This document shows, one piece after another, positions 1-7,345 of a DNA stretch of 64,000 bases (positions are counted from its first letter, which is position 1; every line of letters begins with the position of its first letter). The position numbers and the translations under genes are program-made. The stretch lies in NCBI GenBank assembly GCA_039817885.1, contig JBCBUY010000006.1, forward strand, positions 1 through 64,000. Direction: 5' to 3'. The stretch comes from CALLCD01 sp039817885 (lineage in GTDB: Bacteria; Pseudomonadota; Alphaproteobacteria; Caulobacterales; Hyphomonadaceae). The notes beneath the pieces are model-generated. The model searched no databases and was not told the origin of the DNA. It saw nothing but the letters and a program-made list of their open reading frames with translations.

Positions 1-269
1 GGGGCAAGTTTGCTCGATTCGATGATATGGCCGTAATGCGGGCCGCGAACGGTGATCAGATCACCATCATTGTCGCGAAACTCGAAGGCCTGGTCGCGTT
101 TGGTCGCCCACAGGGATTCATTGTCTGGCAGCGCAGGCATATCGCCATAAATGGCGCGCATCAGAAGAAAGACGCCAATGAACCCAAGAGCCACCAGGGT
201 CGCAAACCCATAGGCTCCGTACTTCAAGGTCGTACTGTTCAGAGGGATGGGCCCCAACTTCATCCGCAT
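1..269 (-). CDS. Class A penicillin-binding protein, N-terminal part (partial)
   Basis: Reading the minus strand from ATG at 269 gives 89 residues that run off the left edge. The start is MRMKLGPIPL, followed by a hydrophobic membrane segment at about residues 18-38, then a segment containing PALPDNESLWATKR and later VRGPHYGHII. This is the usual N-terminus of alphaproteobacterial PBP1-type bifunctional transglycosylase/transpeptidases: a cytoplasmic stub, one membrane anchor, a short linker, then the start of the glycosyltransferase domain. No catalytic motif lies inside the window, so the assignment rests on this N-terminal signature. An inner ATG at 263 is an alternative start. The gene is divergent from the GTA cluster. 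Confidence 0.72.
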   Translation of the reverse strand, partial: MRMKLGPIPLNSTTLKYGAYGFATLVALGFIGVFLLMRAIYGDMPALPDNESLWATKRDQAFEFRDNDGDLITVRGPHYGHIIESSKLA

Positions 270-312
270 AAAGCCTTCCGTCCAAGTAAGTCCTATCGTG
301 CCCTCACCGCCG

Positions 313-327
313 TTAATTGTTTGATAA
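313..327. promoter_or_regulatory. CtrA-like box (TTAA-N7-ATAA)
   Basis: The 244-bp gap between the PBP gene and the GTA cluster contains TTAATTGTTTGATAA, one base off the full CtrA site TTAA-N7-TTAA. CtrA controls GTA genes directly or indirectly in several Alphaproteobacteria. The match is short and could be chance. I see nothing else convincing in 270-513. Confidence 0.3.
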
Positions 328-513
328 TCTTGTCATCGAGATGGCAAGGGCGAGCCTGGGTGGGGACATATTGCAGTCTATCCCCCAGATCTAGGACAAT
401 AATCCTAGTGACGGTGCGGATTGGGCAGGAATCTATCCGACCGGGATCAGGTTTGAGCTAAAACCGGCAGGGTCGAAGAATACCCCAACAACCGTAGGAC
501 AAGGACGACGCCG

Positions 514-786
514 ATGCAGCGCGACACCGAACGTGCCCGCCGCCGACTTCTGGCGATGAGCGAGGACGAATTGAGACATGAGATCAAACGCTTGGCAGGA
601 CTGGAATCGAAATCCGTTCGTGCTGAGCGACCTGAACCAAATGGGACGGAGGGAACTCCTCCGTGTGATGAGAACTCCCTTCCTGTTGAATGCAAGGCCG
701 GCTCAGCGCCCGCCCTTTGGGCAGGATTGGCGGACATGGTTGTTCATGGGCGGACGTGGCGCGGGCAAGACCCGGGCCGGCGCTGA
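514..786 (+). CDS. Candidate GTA small terminase (g1-like), uncertain
   Basis: A 90-residue ORF opens with an AAGGACG ribosome-binding site eight or so bases before its ATG. It starts with a charged helix (ERARRRLLAMSEDELRHEIK) and becomes less protein-like after about residue 35. It sits where g1 (TerS) lies in RcGTA and overlaps the start of the large terminase in another frame. The helical, charged N-terminus fits a small terminase. No domain is recognisable, and the C-terminal half may simply be the shadow of TerL. The good ribosome-binding site is the main support. Confidence 0.4.
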   Translation: MQRDTERARRRLLAMSEDELRHEIKRLAGLESKSVRAERPEPNGTEGTPPCDENSLPVECKAGSAPALWAGLADMVVHGRTWRGQDPGRR

Positions 787-1897
787 GTTCCTGCAATTCG
801 CCATGTGCCATGGTGGCTATCGCCGCGCAGCGCTGGTCGGCCCGACCTTGCATGATGTGCGCGAAGTGATGATTGAAGGACCATCCGGCGTCGTGGCGAT
901 CGCCGCCGATGAGGACCGGGCGGTCTATCAGGCGTCGCGCCGGCGACTTGTCTGGCCGAATGGAGGCGAGGCGTTTGTGTTCTCCGCTGAGGATCCAGAC
1001 AGTCTACGCGGCCCGCAATTCGACATCGCCTGGTGCGATGAGATTGCTGCCTGGGCCCATGGCGAGGCAACGTGGGACATGCTGCAGATGGGGTTGCGGC
1101 TCGGTGACGATCCGAAAGCAATGGCAACGACAACGCCGAGGCCAGTGCCGCTGGTTAAGCGTTTGGCGGCAGACGAAGCGACCGTGGTGACAACGTCCAA
1201 GACGACAGATAACGCAGCGAACCTCGCGCCAGGTTTTCTCGATGCCGTTGAACGGCATTATGGCGGGACACAGCTGGGGCGGCAGGAACTTGATGGCGAG
1301 CTGATCGAGGATCCGGACGGTGCGCTCTGGACACGGAGTGCTCTTGATGCAGTTCGCATCGTCGAGGTTCCGGGCGATCTGCGCCGCGTTGTTGTGGCCG
1401 TTGATCCACCGGCGAGCGAAGGGCCGAAGGCAGACACATGCGGAATCATCGGCGCAGGACTGAGCAATGATCTCTCTACGGGTGAAAAGGCCTATGTGAT
1501 CGCCGACGCGTCGGTTCAGGGCTTGTCGCCGCTCAACTGGGCTGGACGTGCCGTCGCAGTGGCGCGGGACACGGGTGCCGAAGCGATCATCGCTGAAGCC
1601 AATCAGGGCGGCGAAATGGTGCGCCATGCGTTGAATACAGCGGGCTGTGACGTGCCTGTGCGGCTGGTGCACGCAAAGATCGGAAAACGCGCCCGGGCGA
1701 TGCCGGTGGCAGCGCTCTATGAAGCCGGACGGGTCGCCCATGTGGGCGTGATGCGGGCATTAGAGGACGAGATGTGCAGCTTCGGAGTGGAGGGGTTTAG
1801 AGGCTCGCCGGACCGTGTCGACGCCCTTGTATGGGCGTTATGGGCCTTGCTGCTTGACCGCAAAGAGAACCCACGTGTCCGCAGATTCGAAAGCTGA
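578..1897 (+). CDS. GTA large terminase (TerL, RcGTA g2 homologue)
   Basis: This is the DNA-packaging motor ATPase/nuclease that loads random host DNA into GTA heads. The 439-residue product has Walker A GGRGAGKT at residues 58-65, a Walker B-like FDIAWCDE around 148-155, the coupling motif ATTTPRP at about 183, and the RNase H-type nuclease start VVVAVDP near 271 with Asp276 as probable metal ligand. Length fits GTA TerL. The N-terminus is uncertain: ATG 578 and ATG 641 have no ribosome-binding site, while ATG 668, just before the conserved NARPAQRPP segment, is preceded by GGAGGG inside a hairpin. The small-terminase candidate overlaps upstream and the portal gene follows. Confidence 0.93.
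   Translation: MRSNAWQDWNRNPFVLSDLNQMGRRELLRVMRTPFLLNARPAQRPPFGQDWRTWLFMGGRGAGKTRAGAEFLQFAMCHGGYRRAALVGPTLHDVREVMIEGPSGVVAIAADEDRAVYQASRRRLVWPNGGEAFVFSAEDPDSLRGPQFDIAWCDEIAAWAHGEATWDMLQMGLRLGDDPKAMATTTPRPVPLVKRLAADEATVVTTSKTTDNAANLAPGFLDAVERHYGGTQLGRQELDGELIEDPDGALWTRSALDAVRIVEVPGDLRRVVVAVDPPASEGPKADTCGIIGAGLSNDLSTGEKAYVIADASVQGLSPLNWAGRAVAVARDTGAEAIIAEANQGGEMVRHALNTAGCDVPVRLVHAKIGKRARAMPVAALYEAGRVAHVGVMRALEDEMCSFGVEGFRGSPDRVDALVWALWALLLDRKENPRVRRFES
646..664 (+). promoter_or_regulatory. Hairpin enclosing GGAGG upstream of ATG 668
   Basis: ACGGAGG (646-652) and CCTCCGT (658-664) form a perfect 7-bp stem with a 5-nt loop. The left arm holds GGAGG, which could serve the TerL start at ATG 668, though the spacing is long. 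If TerL starts there, the structure would mask its ribosome-binding site until ribosomes translating the upstream frame open it. This is inferred from base pairing only. Confidence 0.35.
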
Positions 1898-1919
1898 GAC
1901 GAGGATTGGAGCAATACTG

Positions 1920-3053
1920 ATGAAATTACCCTGGACACGGTCTGAGGACCAAAAATCTGTGTCGGGACTAACTGTCGCTCTGTCTCAATTGGGGGCAGCA
2001 CGGTGGGGCGGGCGTGATGCCGTCTCTCTTTCGAGGGATGGTTATCTGCGCAATGTCATTGTTCATAGGTGTATACGGATGGTTTCCGAAGCGGCAGCCT
2101 CGGTTCCACTGGAAACAAGCAACGCCGAAATTCGAATGCTGCTCGGTCATCCGATGCCGGAAGATTCCGGCCAAGAGCTATTGGAGCGGATCTATCATCA
2201 GCTCCAGATATCAGGAAATGCCTATATCGAGGCAGTGCTGCTCGAAGAGACGGGTGCACCCTCAGGCCTCCAGGCATTGCGTCCAGACCGGATGAAGGCG
2301 AATCTCGATCCACGCGGTTGGGTATCAACCTGGACCTACACCGTCGATCGTAGAGAACGGACTATTCAGCGAACGGACAAGGGCTGGAGCCCTTTGCTCC
2401 ACCTGAAACTGTTTCACCCGGGAGATGACATTTACGGCCTACCGCCGCTCGCCGCAGCGCGCCAGGCGCTCGACCTCCATAATTCGGGGGCAGATTGGGC
2501 GAAGGCCTTGATCGACAATTCTGCCCGGCCTTCTGGAGCGCTGATTTACGGTCAGGATGGGTCCCATATGACCGAAGAACAATTCGAGCGGTTACAATCC
2601 GAGCTCACACTGGCGCACACAGGTCCGTCGAATGCCGGACGGCCCTTGCTTCTGGAGGGCGGATTGGAGTGGAAGCCGATGAGCCTGTCTCCTGCAGAGA
2701 TGGATTTCCTTGAAGCGCGCAATGGCGCGGCGCGAGAGATTGCCCTGGCTTTTGGTGTCCCGCCAATGTTGCTCGGGATTCCTGGAGACAACACCTACGC
2801 GAATTATAGAGAAGCAAATCTCGCTTTCTGGCGGCTGACCATTCTACCCCTGGTGCAGCGAACAGCCAGGTCGATAGGACACTGGCTCTCGGCGCGCATT
2901 GAAGAGAATGTCGATCTTATACCTCAGCTTGATCATGTGCCGGCCCTCTCGTCAGAACGGGAGAAGCTTTGGGCGCGCCTCGAAAGTGCGACCTTTATAA
3001 GCGCAGATGAAAAGCGAGCGCTGGCGGGTTTCCCACCAGAGAGCGCCTCATGA
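1920..3053 (+). CDS. GTA portal protein (HK97-type, RcGTA g3 homologue)
   Basis: The 377-residue product belongs to the HK97-type phage portal family, the dodecameric ring at the head-tail vertex through which DNA is packaged. Recognisable segments are GNAYIEAVL, HLKLFHPGDDIYGLPPL (near residue 170), and the long C-terminal helix region beginning EMDFLEARN and containing REIALAFGVPPMLLGI. The frame stays open upstream to 1815, but ATG 1920 gives the conserved start MKLPWTRS and lies just after the TerL stop. The gene ends in an ATGA overlap with the next one. Function is secure from sequence and from position between terminase and protease. Confidence 0.93.
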   Translation: MKLPWTRSEDQKSVSGLTVALSQLGAARWGGRDAVSLSRDGYLRNVIVHRCIRMVSEAAASVPLETSNAEIRMLLGHPMPEDSGQELLERIYHQLQISGNAYIEAVLLEETGAPSGLQALRPDRMKANLDPRGWVSTWTYTVDRRERTIQRTDKGWSPLLHLKLFHPGDDIYGLPPLAAARQALDLHNSGADWAKALIDNSARPSGALIYGQDGSHMTEEQFERLQSELTLAHTGPSNAGRPLLLEGGLEWKPMSLSPAEMDFLEARNGAAREIALAFGVPPMLLGIPGDNTYANYREANLAFWRLTILPLVQRTARSIGHWLSARIEENVDLIPQLDHVPALSSEREKLWARLESATFISADEKRALAGFPPESAS

Positions 3054-3274
3054 AATATGACCGCAGAATTACCCTTGCCGTAATTGTCGCGATTTTCGTC
3101 CAGACCGCCAGTGCATTTGTTTGGGCAGGCTCAGCCGGCGAGCGCCTGTCGATGGTTGAGCAGGAAATCGACCATAGCCGCCATGTGACTGAGCGACTTG
3201 CGCGAGTGGAGGCAGAACTCGAAGCCGTTCGCCATCAGCTCGATCGTATTGAACGAAAAATTGAAAAAGACTGA
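3050..3274 (+). CDS. GTA small membrane/coiled-coil protein (g3.5-like)
   Basis: The product has 74 residues: an N-terminal hydrophobic segment (about 8-27) followed by a highly charged amphipathic helix rich in Glu, Arg and Leu heptads, which looks like a coiled coil. Its start overlaps the portal stop as ATGA. Size, shape and position match the small g3.5 gene between portal and protease in RcGTA, annotated as a GTA head-formation protein. The mechanism is not known to me. It could act in head assembly at the membrane. Confidence 0.7.
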   Translation: MKYDRRITLAVIVAIFVQTASAFVWAGSAGERLSMVEQEIDHSRHVTERLARVEAELEAVRHQLDRIERKIEKD

Positions 3275-3285
3275 CGATACCGACC

Positions 3286-3696
3286 ATGCTCACAAGAGAG
3301 AATGTCAGACCCCGGCTTATTGAGGGATACGCCGCGCTGTTCGGCCTGGAAGACGCATCTGGTGACGTCGTTCGGGCAGGCGCATTTTCGAGGTCACTGC
3401 GAGGTGGGAATGCCCGGCCAATGTTGCTTCAGCATCGATCCGGAGCGGTTGCGGGGCGTTGGGTTAGATTGATCGAAGACGGACGCGGACTTTATGTCCG
3501 GGGGCTGATCGAAAACCAATCCGCTCTGGCATTGGTCGTGTCTGGCTTGGACGGGTTATCGATCGGCTTTCGCCCAATCCTCTGGCATCGGCTGGCAGGC
3601 GGTGGGCGGGAACTGACCGATGTGGAACTTGTTGAAGTCTCGCTTGTCAGCGACCCAATGCAGCGCGCCGCACGCTTCAATGTCATGACGGTCTGA
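3286..3696 (+). CDS. GTA prohead protease (HK97 family S78, RcGTA g4 homologue)
   Basis: This protease matures the capsid by removing the N-terminal delta domain of the major capsid protein. The 136 residues begin with the family pattern IEGYAALFG...SGDVVRAGAF. Probable catalytic residues are His50 in MLLQHRSG and Ser92 in LSIGFR, followed by the typical ELVEVSLVSDPM (115-124). It is short for the family, keeping the core but little C-terminal extension. It lies directly before the capsid gene, separated by about 120 bp that hold two hairpins. Confidence 0.9.
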   Translation: MLTRENVRPRLIEGYAALFGLEDASGDVVRAGAFSRSLRGGNARPMLLQHRSGAVAGRWVRLIEDGRGLYVRGLIENQSALALVVSGLDGLSIGFRPILWHRLAGGGRELTDVELVEVSLVSDPMQRAARFNVMTV

Positions 3697-3723
3697 ACAC
3701 GACAGCACCTAACAGTTACCGCC

Positions 3724-3750
3724 AGCGAAGATGCTTCCCCCCGCTTCGCT
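3724..3750 (+). promoter_or_regulatory. Hairpin upstream of capsid gene (first)
   Basis: AGCGAAG (3724-3730) pairs with CTTCGCT (3744-3750) across a 13-nt C-rich loop. It stands just before the stronger 3761-3786 hairpin in the protease-capsid gap. No U-run follows, so a rho-independent terminator is unlikely. Confidence 0.4.
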
Positions 3751-3760
3751 GACCCGGCGG

Positions 3761-3786
3761 CGCACCTCCTCAAAAGAGGAGGTGCG
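3761..3786 (+). promoter_or_regulatory. Strong 11-bp hairpin in the capsid leader
   Basis: CGCACCTCCTC (3761-3771) and GAGGAGGTGCG (3776-3786) form a perfect 11-bp stem with an AAAA loop. It lies 32 nt before the capsid ATG and has no following U-tract. It is better read as an RNA processing or stabilising element than as a terminator. It would let capsid mRNA outlive the upstream packaging genes. The separate ribosome-binding site AGGA at about 3812 stays free. Confidence 0.6.
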
Positions 3787-3818
3787 ATCGGGGAAGTTGA
3801 TTCAACACAGGACGAAAC

Positions 3819-5000
3819 ATGACCAAAGAAACCAAAATGGCGAAAGCCAGAAACCAAAAGAGCAATGCCGCCGAGACGCTCGCGGTCTTCGAGGCATACA
3901 AGCAGACAAATGATGCCCGCCTGGCGGAGATTGAAAAGCGCGGACGCTTTGATCCACTGTTGGACGATAAGCTGGCACGGATCGACAAGCGTCTTGAGGC
4001 GCTCTCTCTGAAATCGGCGCGGGCAACGCTTGCCCCATCCGATGAGCCGGCAGACACCGAACACACCCAATCATGGCAACGCTATTTGCGGGCAGGCGAC
4101 GAAAGCGGCCTCGCTCGGATCGATGTAAAGTCACTCAATGCAGGGACAGACGATCAGGGTGGATATGTTGCGCCGCCAGAACTCGACCAGCTGATCGAAA
4201 GCCGGCTTCTGGCAGCAAGTCCAATGCGTCAGATTGCCAGTGTCCGCCAGACGTCGGCGGGTGTCTTCCGCAAACCCATTGGTCTCGGCGTGGAAGCGCG
4301 GTGGGCAGGTGAGACGGAAAGCCGACCTGAGACTCAGACGGATGGGTTGTCCCTTGTGGAGTTCCCCGCAGGAGAACTCTATGCGCTTCCAGCTGCGACG
4401 CAAACTCTGCTAGATGATGCCTTCTCGGACATTGATGCGTGGCTTGCCGATGAAGTGGAAGGCGCGTTCGCGGCCCAAGAAAGCGCTGCTTTTGTTGGCG
4501 GGGATGGCATATCCAAGCCGAGAGGTTTTCTGTCCTACACCATCGTTGACGAGGCGAGCCACGTCTGGGGCCAGATTGGATCAGTTGCAGGCGACTTTGC
4601 CAGCACCAATCCCGGCGATGGATTGCTAGATCTGATTTATGCACCAAAATCTCAGTTCCGGGCGAATGGACGCTTCGTCATGAACCGGCGGACTGTGTCG
4701 GAAGTTCGTAAACTGAAGGATACGGATGGTCGTTATCTCTGGCAGCCAAGCCAGGGTGAGGATGGCGCAACGCTGCTCGGCTATGGCATTACCGAGATCG
4801 AAGACATGCCCGACATCGGCGCTGGCAATTCAGCGATCGCGTTCGGAGACTTCCGCAGAGGATATCTGATCGTTGATCGCGTCGGCACGCGGGTGCTGCG
4901 TGATCCGTACTCGGCCAAACCATTCGTGCTCTTTTATACAACAAAACGTGTCGGTGGTGGTGTCCAGAACTTCGACGCCATCAAAGTCATGACGTTCTAG
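3819..5000 (+). CDS. GTA major capsid protein (HK97 fold, RcGTA g5 homologue)
   Basis: The 393-residue product is the main head shell protein. Residues 1 to about 70 are a charged helical delta/scaffold domain (coiled-coil ALAVFEAYKQ type repeats) that the prohead protease should remove. The mature HK97 fold begins near KSLNAGTDDQGGYVAPPE (about 107-124), and the E-loop/P-domain follows with FRKPIG and RWAGETE. The C-terminal half has the usual PKSQFRANGRFVMNR, followed by DFRRGYLIVDR. Start ATG 3819 has AGGA upstream; a second ATG at 3837 is internal. Hairpins on both sides suggest separate mRNA dosage control. Confidence 0.95.
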   Translation: MTKETKMAKARNQKSNAAETLAVFEAYKQTNDARLAEIEKRGRFDPLLDDKLARIDKRLEALSLKSARATLAPSDEPADTEHTQSWQRYLRAGDESGLARIDVKSLNAGTDDQGGYVAPPELDQLIESRLLAASPMRQIASVRQTSAGVFRKPIGLGVEARWAGETESRPETQTDGLSLVEFPAGELYALPAATQTLLDDAFSDIDAWLADEVEGAFAAQESAAFVGGDGISKPRGFLSYTIVDEASHVWGQIGSVAGDFASTNPGDGLLDLIYAPKSQFRANGRFVMNRRTVSEVRKLKDTDGRYLWQPSQGEDGATLLGYGITEIEDMPDIGAGNSAIAFGDFRRGYLIVDRVGTRVLRDPYSAKPFVLFYTTKRVGGGVQNFDAIKVMTF

Positions 5001-5015
5001 GTCGAACGTTCAAAC

Positions 5016-5048
5016 GCCCCGGTGCGGTCGAGCTGATCGGGCCGGGGC
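5016..5048 (+). promoter_or_regulatory. Hairpin downstream of capsid gene
   Basis: GCCCCGG (5016-5022) pairs with CCGGGGC (5042-5048) across 19 nt, 16 bp after the capsid stop. No U-run follows. With the upstream hairpins it brackets the capsid coding region and could protect its 3' end or partly attenuate downstream transcription. Confidence 0.45.
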
Positions 5049-5095
5049 ACCACCGCCACCATACCCCTTACTCGCTTATCCAATTGGAGATCATA

Positions 5096-5644
5096 ATGAT
5101 ACGGACGGTAATTGTGCCGCCCGCTGAGGAACCTTTGTCTCTTCCCGAGGCAAAGGCATTTCTTCAGGTGGGACACGCGGCTGAGGATGATCTTATCGAG
5201 GCTTTGCTTGCCGGTGGGCGGGCGCATATCGAAAACTCGCTCGATATTGCTCTGGTGTTTCAGACAATTGAGATCGCGATCTCGTCATCGGAAATAGGAC
5301 CTGGCGGCTATATGCTAAGGCCTGGTCCGGCGAACGCCCTTGTCTCGGTGACACGGGAGACCGAAGACGGAGCGATCGAAGACGTAACCAGCCTGTTCGA
5401 AATCGACGGACAGTATCTTCGTGTTCAGGCCGGAGAAAGTCTGGCCGCCTTTGCAAATGACTGCGGCCTAAAGGTCAGATTCCAAACGGGTTTTGGCGCA
5501 GCCTCCGACGTACCAGATGATTTGCAACTCGCTTTGCGGCTTCTGATTGGTCAGTCATACAGCAACCGGGATGGCGCCTTTGACACCACAGCCATGGTGA
5601 CGATCACCGATCTGCTCGCGCCCTATAGAGAGGTGCGGCTGTGA
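5096..5644 (+). CDS. GTA head-tail adaptor (gp6-like connector, RcGTA g6)
   Basis: The 182-residue product resembles phage gp6-like head-tail connectors, which dock under the portal. The N-terminus follows the family pattern: EEPLSLPEAKAFLQVGHAAEDDLIEAL, a two-helix segment around residues 11-45. A C-terminal helix region (DDLQLALRLLIGQSYSNR) follows at about 142. ATG 5096 is preferred over the upstream TTG at 5084 because GGAG lies eight bases before it. The stop overlaps the start of the next gene as TGATG, leaving no room for a g7 homologue. Confidence 0.85.
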   Translation: MIRTVIVPPAEEPLSLPEAKAFLQVGHAAEDDLIEALLAGGRAHIENSLDIALVFQTIEIAISSSEIGPGGYMLRPGPANALVSVTRETEDGAIEDVTSLFEIDGQYLRVQAGESLAAFANDCGLKVRFQTGFGAASDVPDDLQLALRLLIGQSYSNRDGAFDTTAMVTITDLLAPYREVRL

Positions 5645-6078
5645 TGGTAGATGGCACTATACTCCCCCGAAACGCTGAACGCGCCGTCGCTGATGCTGTG
5701 CTTGATGCATTGAGACAGGATGCAGACGTCCAAGCCGTGTTTGGACATCCAGCAAGACTCTTCGAAAGCGAAACATCACAACCGATTTATCCGTATGCGG
5801 TGTTAGAGCGGCATGAGACGCGTCCTAATGGATCGGCGGATGTGTCGAGTACAGAACATATTTTGACACTAGGAATATCCAGCCGCTTTGGTGGCCGGCG
5901 ATACGCGCGAGAGTTCATGGGAGCGATCCGAGCGGCAGTTGAGCGCGCCAGTTTTTCAATACCAGAACAACAGGTTGTCCTCGCCTATACGAGTTATGGC
6001 GATGTCTTTCGAGCGCGCGACCGTCGAACACTGCGGGGGCTACTGCGTATTCGACTAATCACTGAGGAGTTGAACTGA
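5644..6078 (+). CDS. GTA tail terminator (DUF3168, RcGTA g8)
   Basis: The 144 residues match the DUF3168 tail-completion/terminator family, which caps the tail tube and joins it to the head. Typical stretches are VQAVFGHPARLFE, IYPYAVLERHETRPN and the C-terminal LRGLLRIRLITEE. GTG at 5641 is in frame, but ATG 5644 overlapping the g6 stop is the likelier start. In RcGTA a g7 stopper lies between g6 and g8. Here g8 follows g6 directly. Confidence 0.85.
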   Translation: MVDGTILPRNAERAVADAVLDALRQDADVQAVFGHPARLFESETSQPIYPYAVLERHETRPNGSADVSSTEHILTLGISSRFGGRRYAREFMGAIRAAVERASFSIPEQQVVLAYTSYGDVFRARDRRTLRGLLRIRLITEELN

Positions 6079-6488
6079 TGGCGGGTCAAAGAGGGCGTGA
6101 CGTCCTGTTGAAGATCGAGGGCGAGGCAGGCAGCTTCATCACCGTCGCAGGCATCCGGAGCAAGACGCTGAGTTTCAATGCGGGCCTGGTCGATGCAACG
6201 CACACGGAGAGCCCAGAGGCTTGGCGTGAATTGCTGGCCGGGGCCGGGATCAAATCTGCAAGGATCGCTGGCAATGGTGTGTTCAAGGACGCCGCGTCAG
6301 ATGCGCTGATCCGGCAGACATTCTTCGCGGGTGATATCTCAAACTGGCAAATCCTGTTGCCAGACTTCGGCAGTGTATCTGGCCCGTTCGCCGTCCGTGA
6401 CCTGTCCTATTCGGGTGAGCACAATGGCGAGGCCACCTTTTCCGTCACGCTGGAAAGCGCTGGTCAGCTGACATTTGAGGTGCTCTGA
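6078..6488 (+). CDS. GTA major tail tube protein (TP901-1 family, RcGTA g9)
   Basis: The 136 residues have the standard opening MAGQRGRDVLLKIEG and the VAGIRSKTLSFNAG segment of the TP901-1 major tail protein family, and the C-terminal FSVTLESAGQLTFE strand pair. It polymerises as rings around the tape measure to form the tail tube. Its start overlaps the g8 stop and its stop overlaps the g10 start, so the tail genes are translationally coupled. Length is normal for GTA g9. Confidence 0.92.
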   Translation: MAGQRGRDVLLKIEGEAGSFITVAGIRSKTLSFNAGLVDATHTESPEAWRELLAGAGIKSARIAGNGVFKDAASDALIRQTFFAGDISNWQILLPDFGSVSGPFAVRDLSYSGEHNGEATFSVTLESAGQLTFEVL

Positions 6489-6787
6489 TGGCGGTCAACG
6501 GTGCGCGCGGTGAAGTCGGTCTGAACATAGCTGGCAGGGTCCATCCGATCTGTTTAACACTCGGCGCATTGGCGGACATTGAAACAGCCTTGGGGTGCGA
6601 TAATCTCGCTGAATTGGATCTACGTATGCGGAGCTTATCCGCGTCAGATTTGATCATCGTTCTGCGCGCGCTTTTAAAAGGTGGCGGTGAAACAGAGCTC
6701 GCATCAAGGATCGAAGCAGCGGATATTCAACCCGCCGAGGCCGCCAAGGCGGTGGCGTCCGCGTTTAAAGTGGCTCTGGCAATTTGA
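6488..6787 (+). CDS. GTA tail assembly protein gp10
   Basis: The 99-residue product belongs to the GTA-gp10 family: MAVNGARGEVGLNIAG, then TLGALADIETALGCDNLAEL around residues 27-46, and the AEAAKAVASAFKVAL C-terminus. In phages the gene just before the tape measure encodes a tail assembly chaperone, and g10 with g10.1 is thought to fill that role. It overlaps g9 by one base, and its stop overlaps the next start. Confidence 0.85.
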   Translation: MAVNGARGEVGLNIAGRVHPICLTLGALADIETALGCDNLAELDLRMRSLSASDLIIVLRALLKGGGETELASRIEAADIQPAEAAKAVASAFKVALAI

Positions 6788-6972
6788 TGCTGCCCTGGGA
6801 CCACATGCTTCAGGCCGCCCTGCGCGTGGGCGTTCCCATAGAGAGTTTCTGGAAGATGAGCCTTGTCGAATGGCGATGGCTCGCAGGTCGCCCCACCGAG
6901 GACAGCCTGCCGCGCGACGCGTTTGCGGATCTGATGGCGCAATTTCCTGACAATGGAGAACCACATGGTTGA
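6787..6972 (+). CDS. GTA tail assembly chaperone (g10.1-like)
   Basis: This is a 61-residue protein beginning MLPWDHMLQAALRVGVPIESFWKMSLVEW, with the W-rich pattern of the short Phage_TAC-type chaperones (DUF2376-like). It is the second half of the tail chaperone pair in front of the tape measure. ATG 6787 overlaps the g10 stop by one base; a TTG one codon earlier is also possible. The C-terminus runs into the tape measure start region (ATG 6965). Confidence 0.8.
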   Translation: MLPWDHMLQAALRVGVPIESFWKMSLVEWRWLAGRPTEDSLPRDAFADLMAQFPDNGEPHG

Positions 6973-7345
6973 ATTCGAACGGCAACTGGCCGATGCGGGC
7001 GATGCGCTGGCCGCCCTCGCCAATGGGCCGGGCCGAGATGCTGCTGACGCTTTGGGCGAAGCGTTTGACGATACTGGCAGACGTATCGAGCAAGCCCTTG
7101 GCCGCGCCGCGCGTAGTGGAGAACTCGACTTCTCTCGAATGGCGGAAGGAATCCTGCGGGACCTTGCGCGCATTGCCGCTGAAGCTGTGTTGGCGCAGAC
7201 CGGGGCGTTGGGCGGGCAGGGCCAGACGGTGAACTTCAATCTCGCCCTTGGCCCGGGGGCAAACGCAGACTCTGTAATGCGCAGCCGCGGAACGATTGCA
7301 ACGGCACTCGCCCGAACGGCCGCGCTGGGAGGACGCTTCATATGA
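6965..7345 (+). CDS. GTA tape measure protein, unusually short (RcGTA g11)
   Basis: The 126-residue product is Ala-rich and helical, with the conserved block SGELDFSRMAEGILRDLARIA near the middle and a C-terminus ending RTAALGGRFI, as in GTA tape measures. It should sit inside the tail tube and set tail length. RcGTA g11 is, from memory, about 220 residues, so this one is much shorter and predicts a stubbier tail. ATG 6965 is chosen over ATG 6953 because GGAG (6955-6958) lies at correct spacing. Its stop overlaps g12 as ATGA. Confidence 0.82.
   Translation: MVEFERQLADAGDALAALANGPGRDAADALGEAFDDTGRRIEQALGRAARSGELDFSRMAEGILRDLARIAAEAVLAQTGALGGQGQTVNFNLALGPGANADSVMRSRGTIATALARTAALGGRFI

Noticed and set aside
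27..461. 144-residue plus-strand ORF at the left end
   Set aside because: It lies opposite the PBP N-terminus, whose minus-strand translation makes sense, and it has no domain or ribosome-binding site.
3761..3786. Rho-independent terminator before the capsid gene
   Set aside because: The stem is strong but no T-run follows, and termination there would cut off the most needed structural gene.
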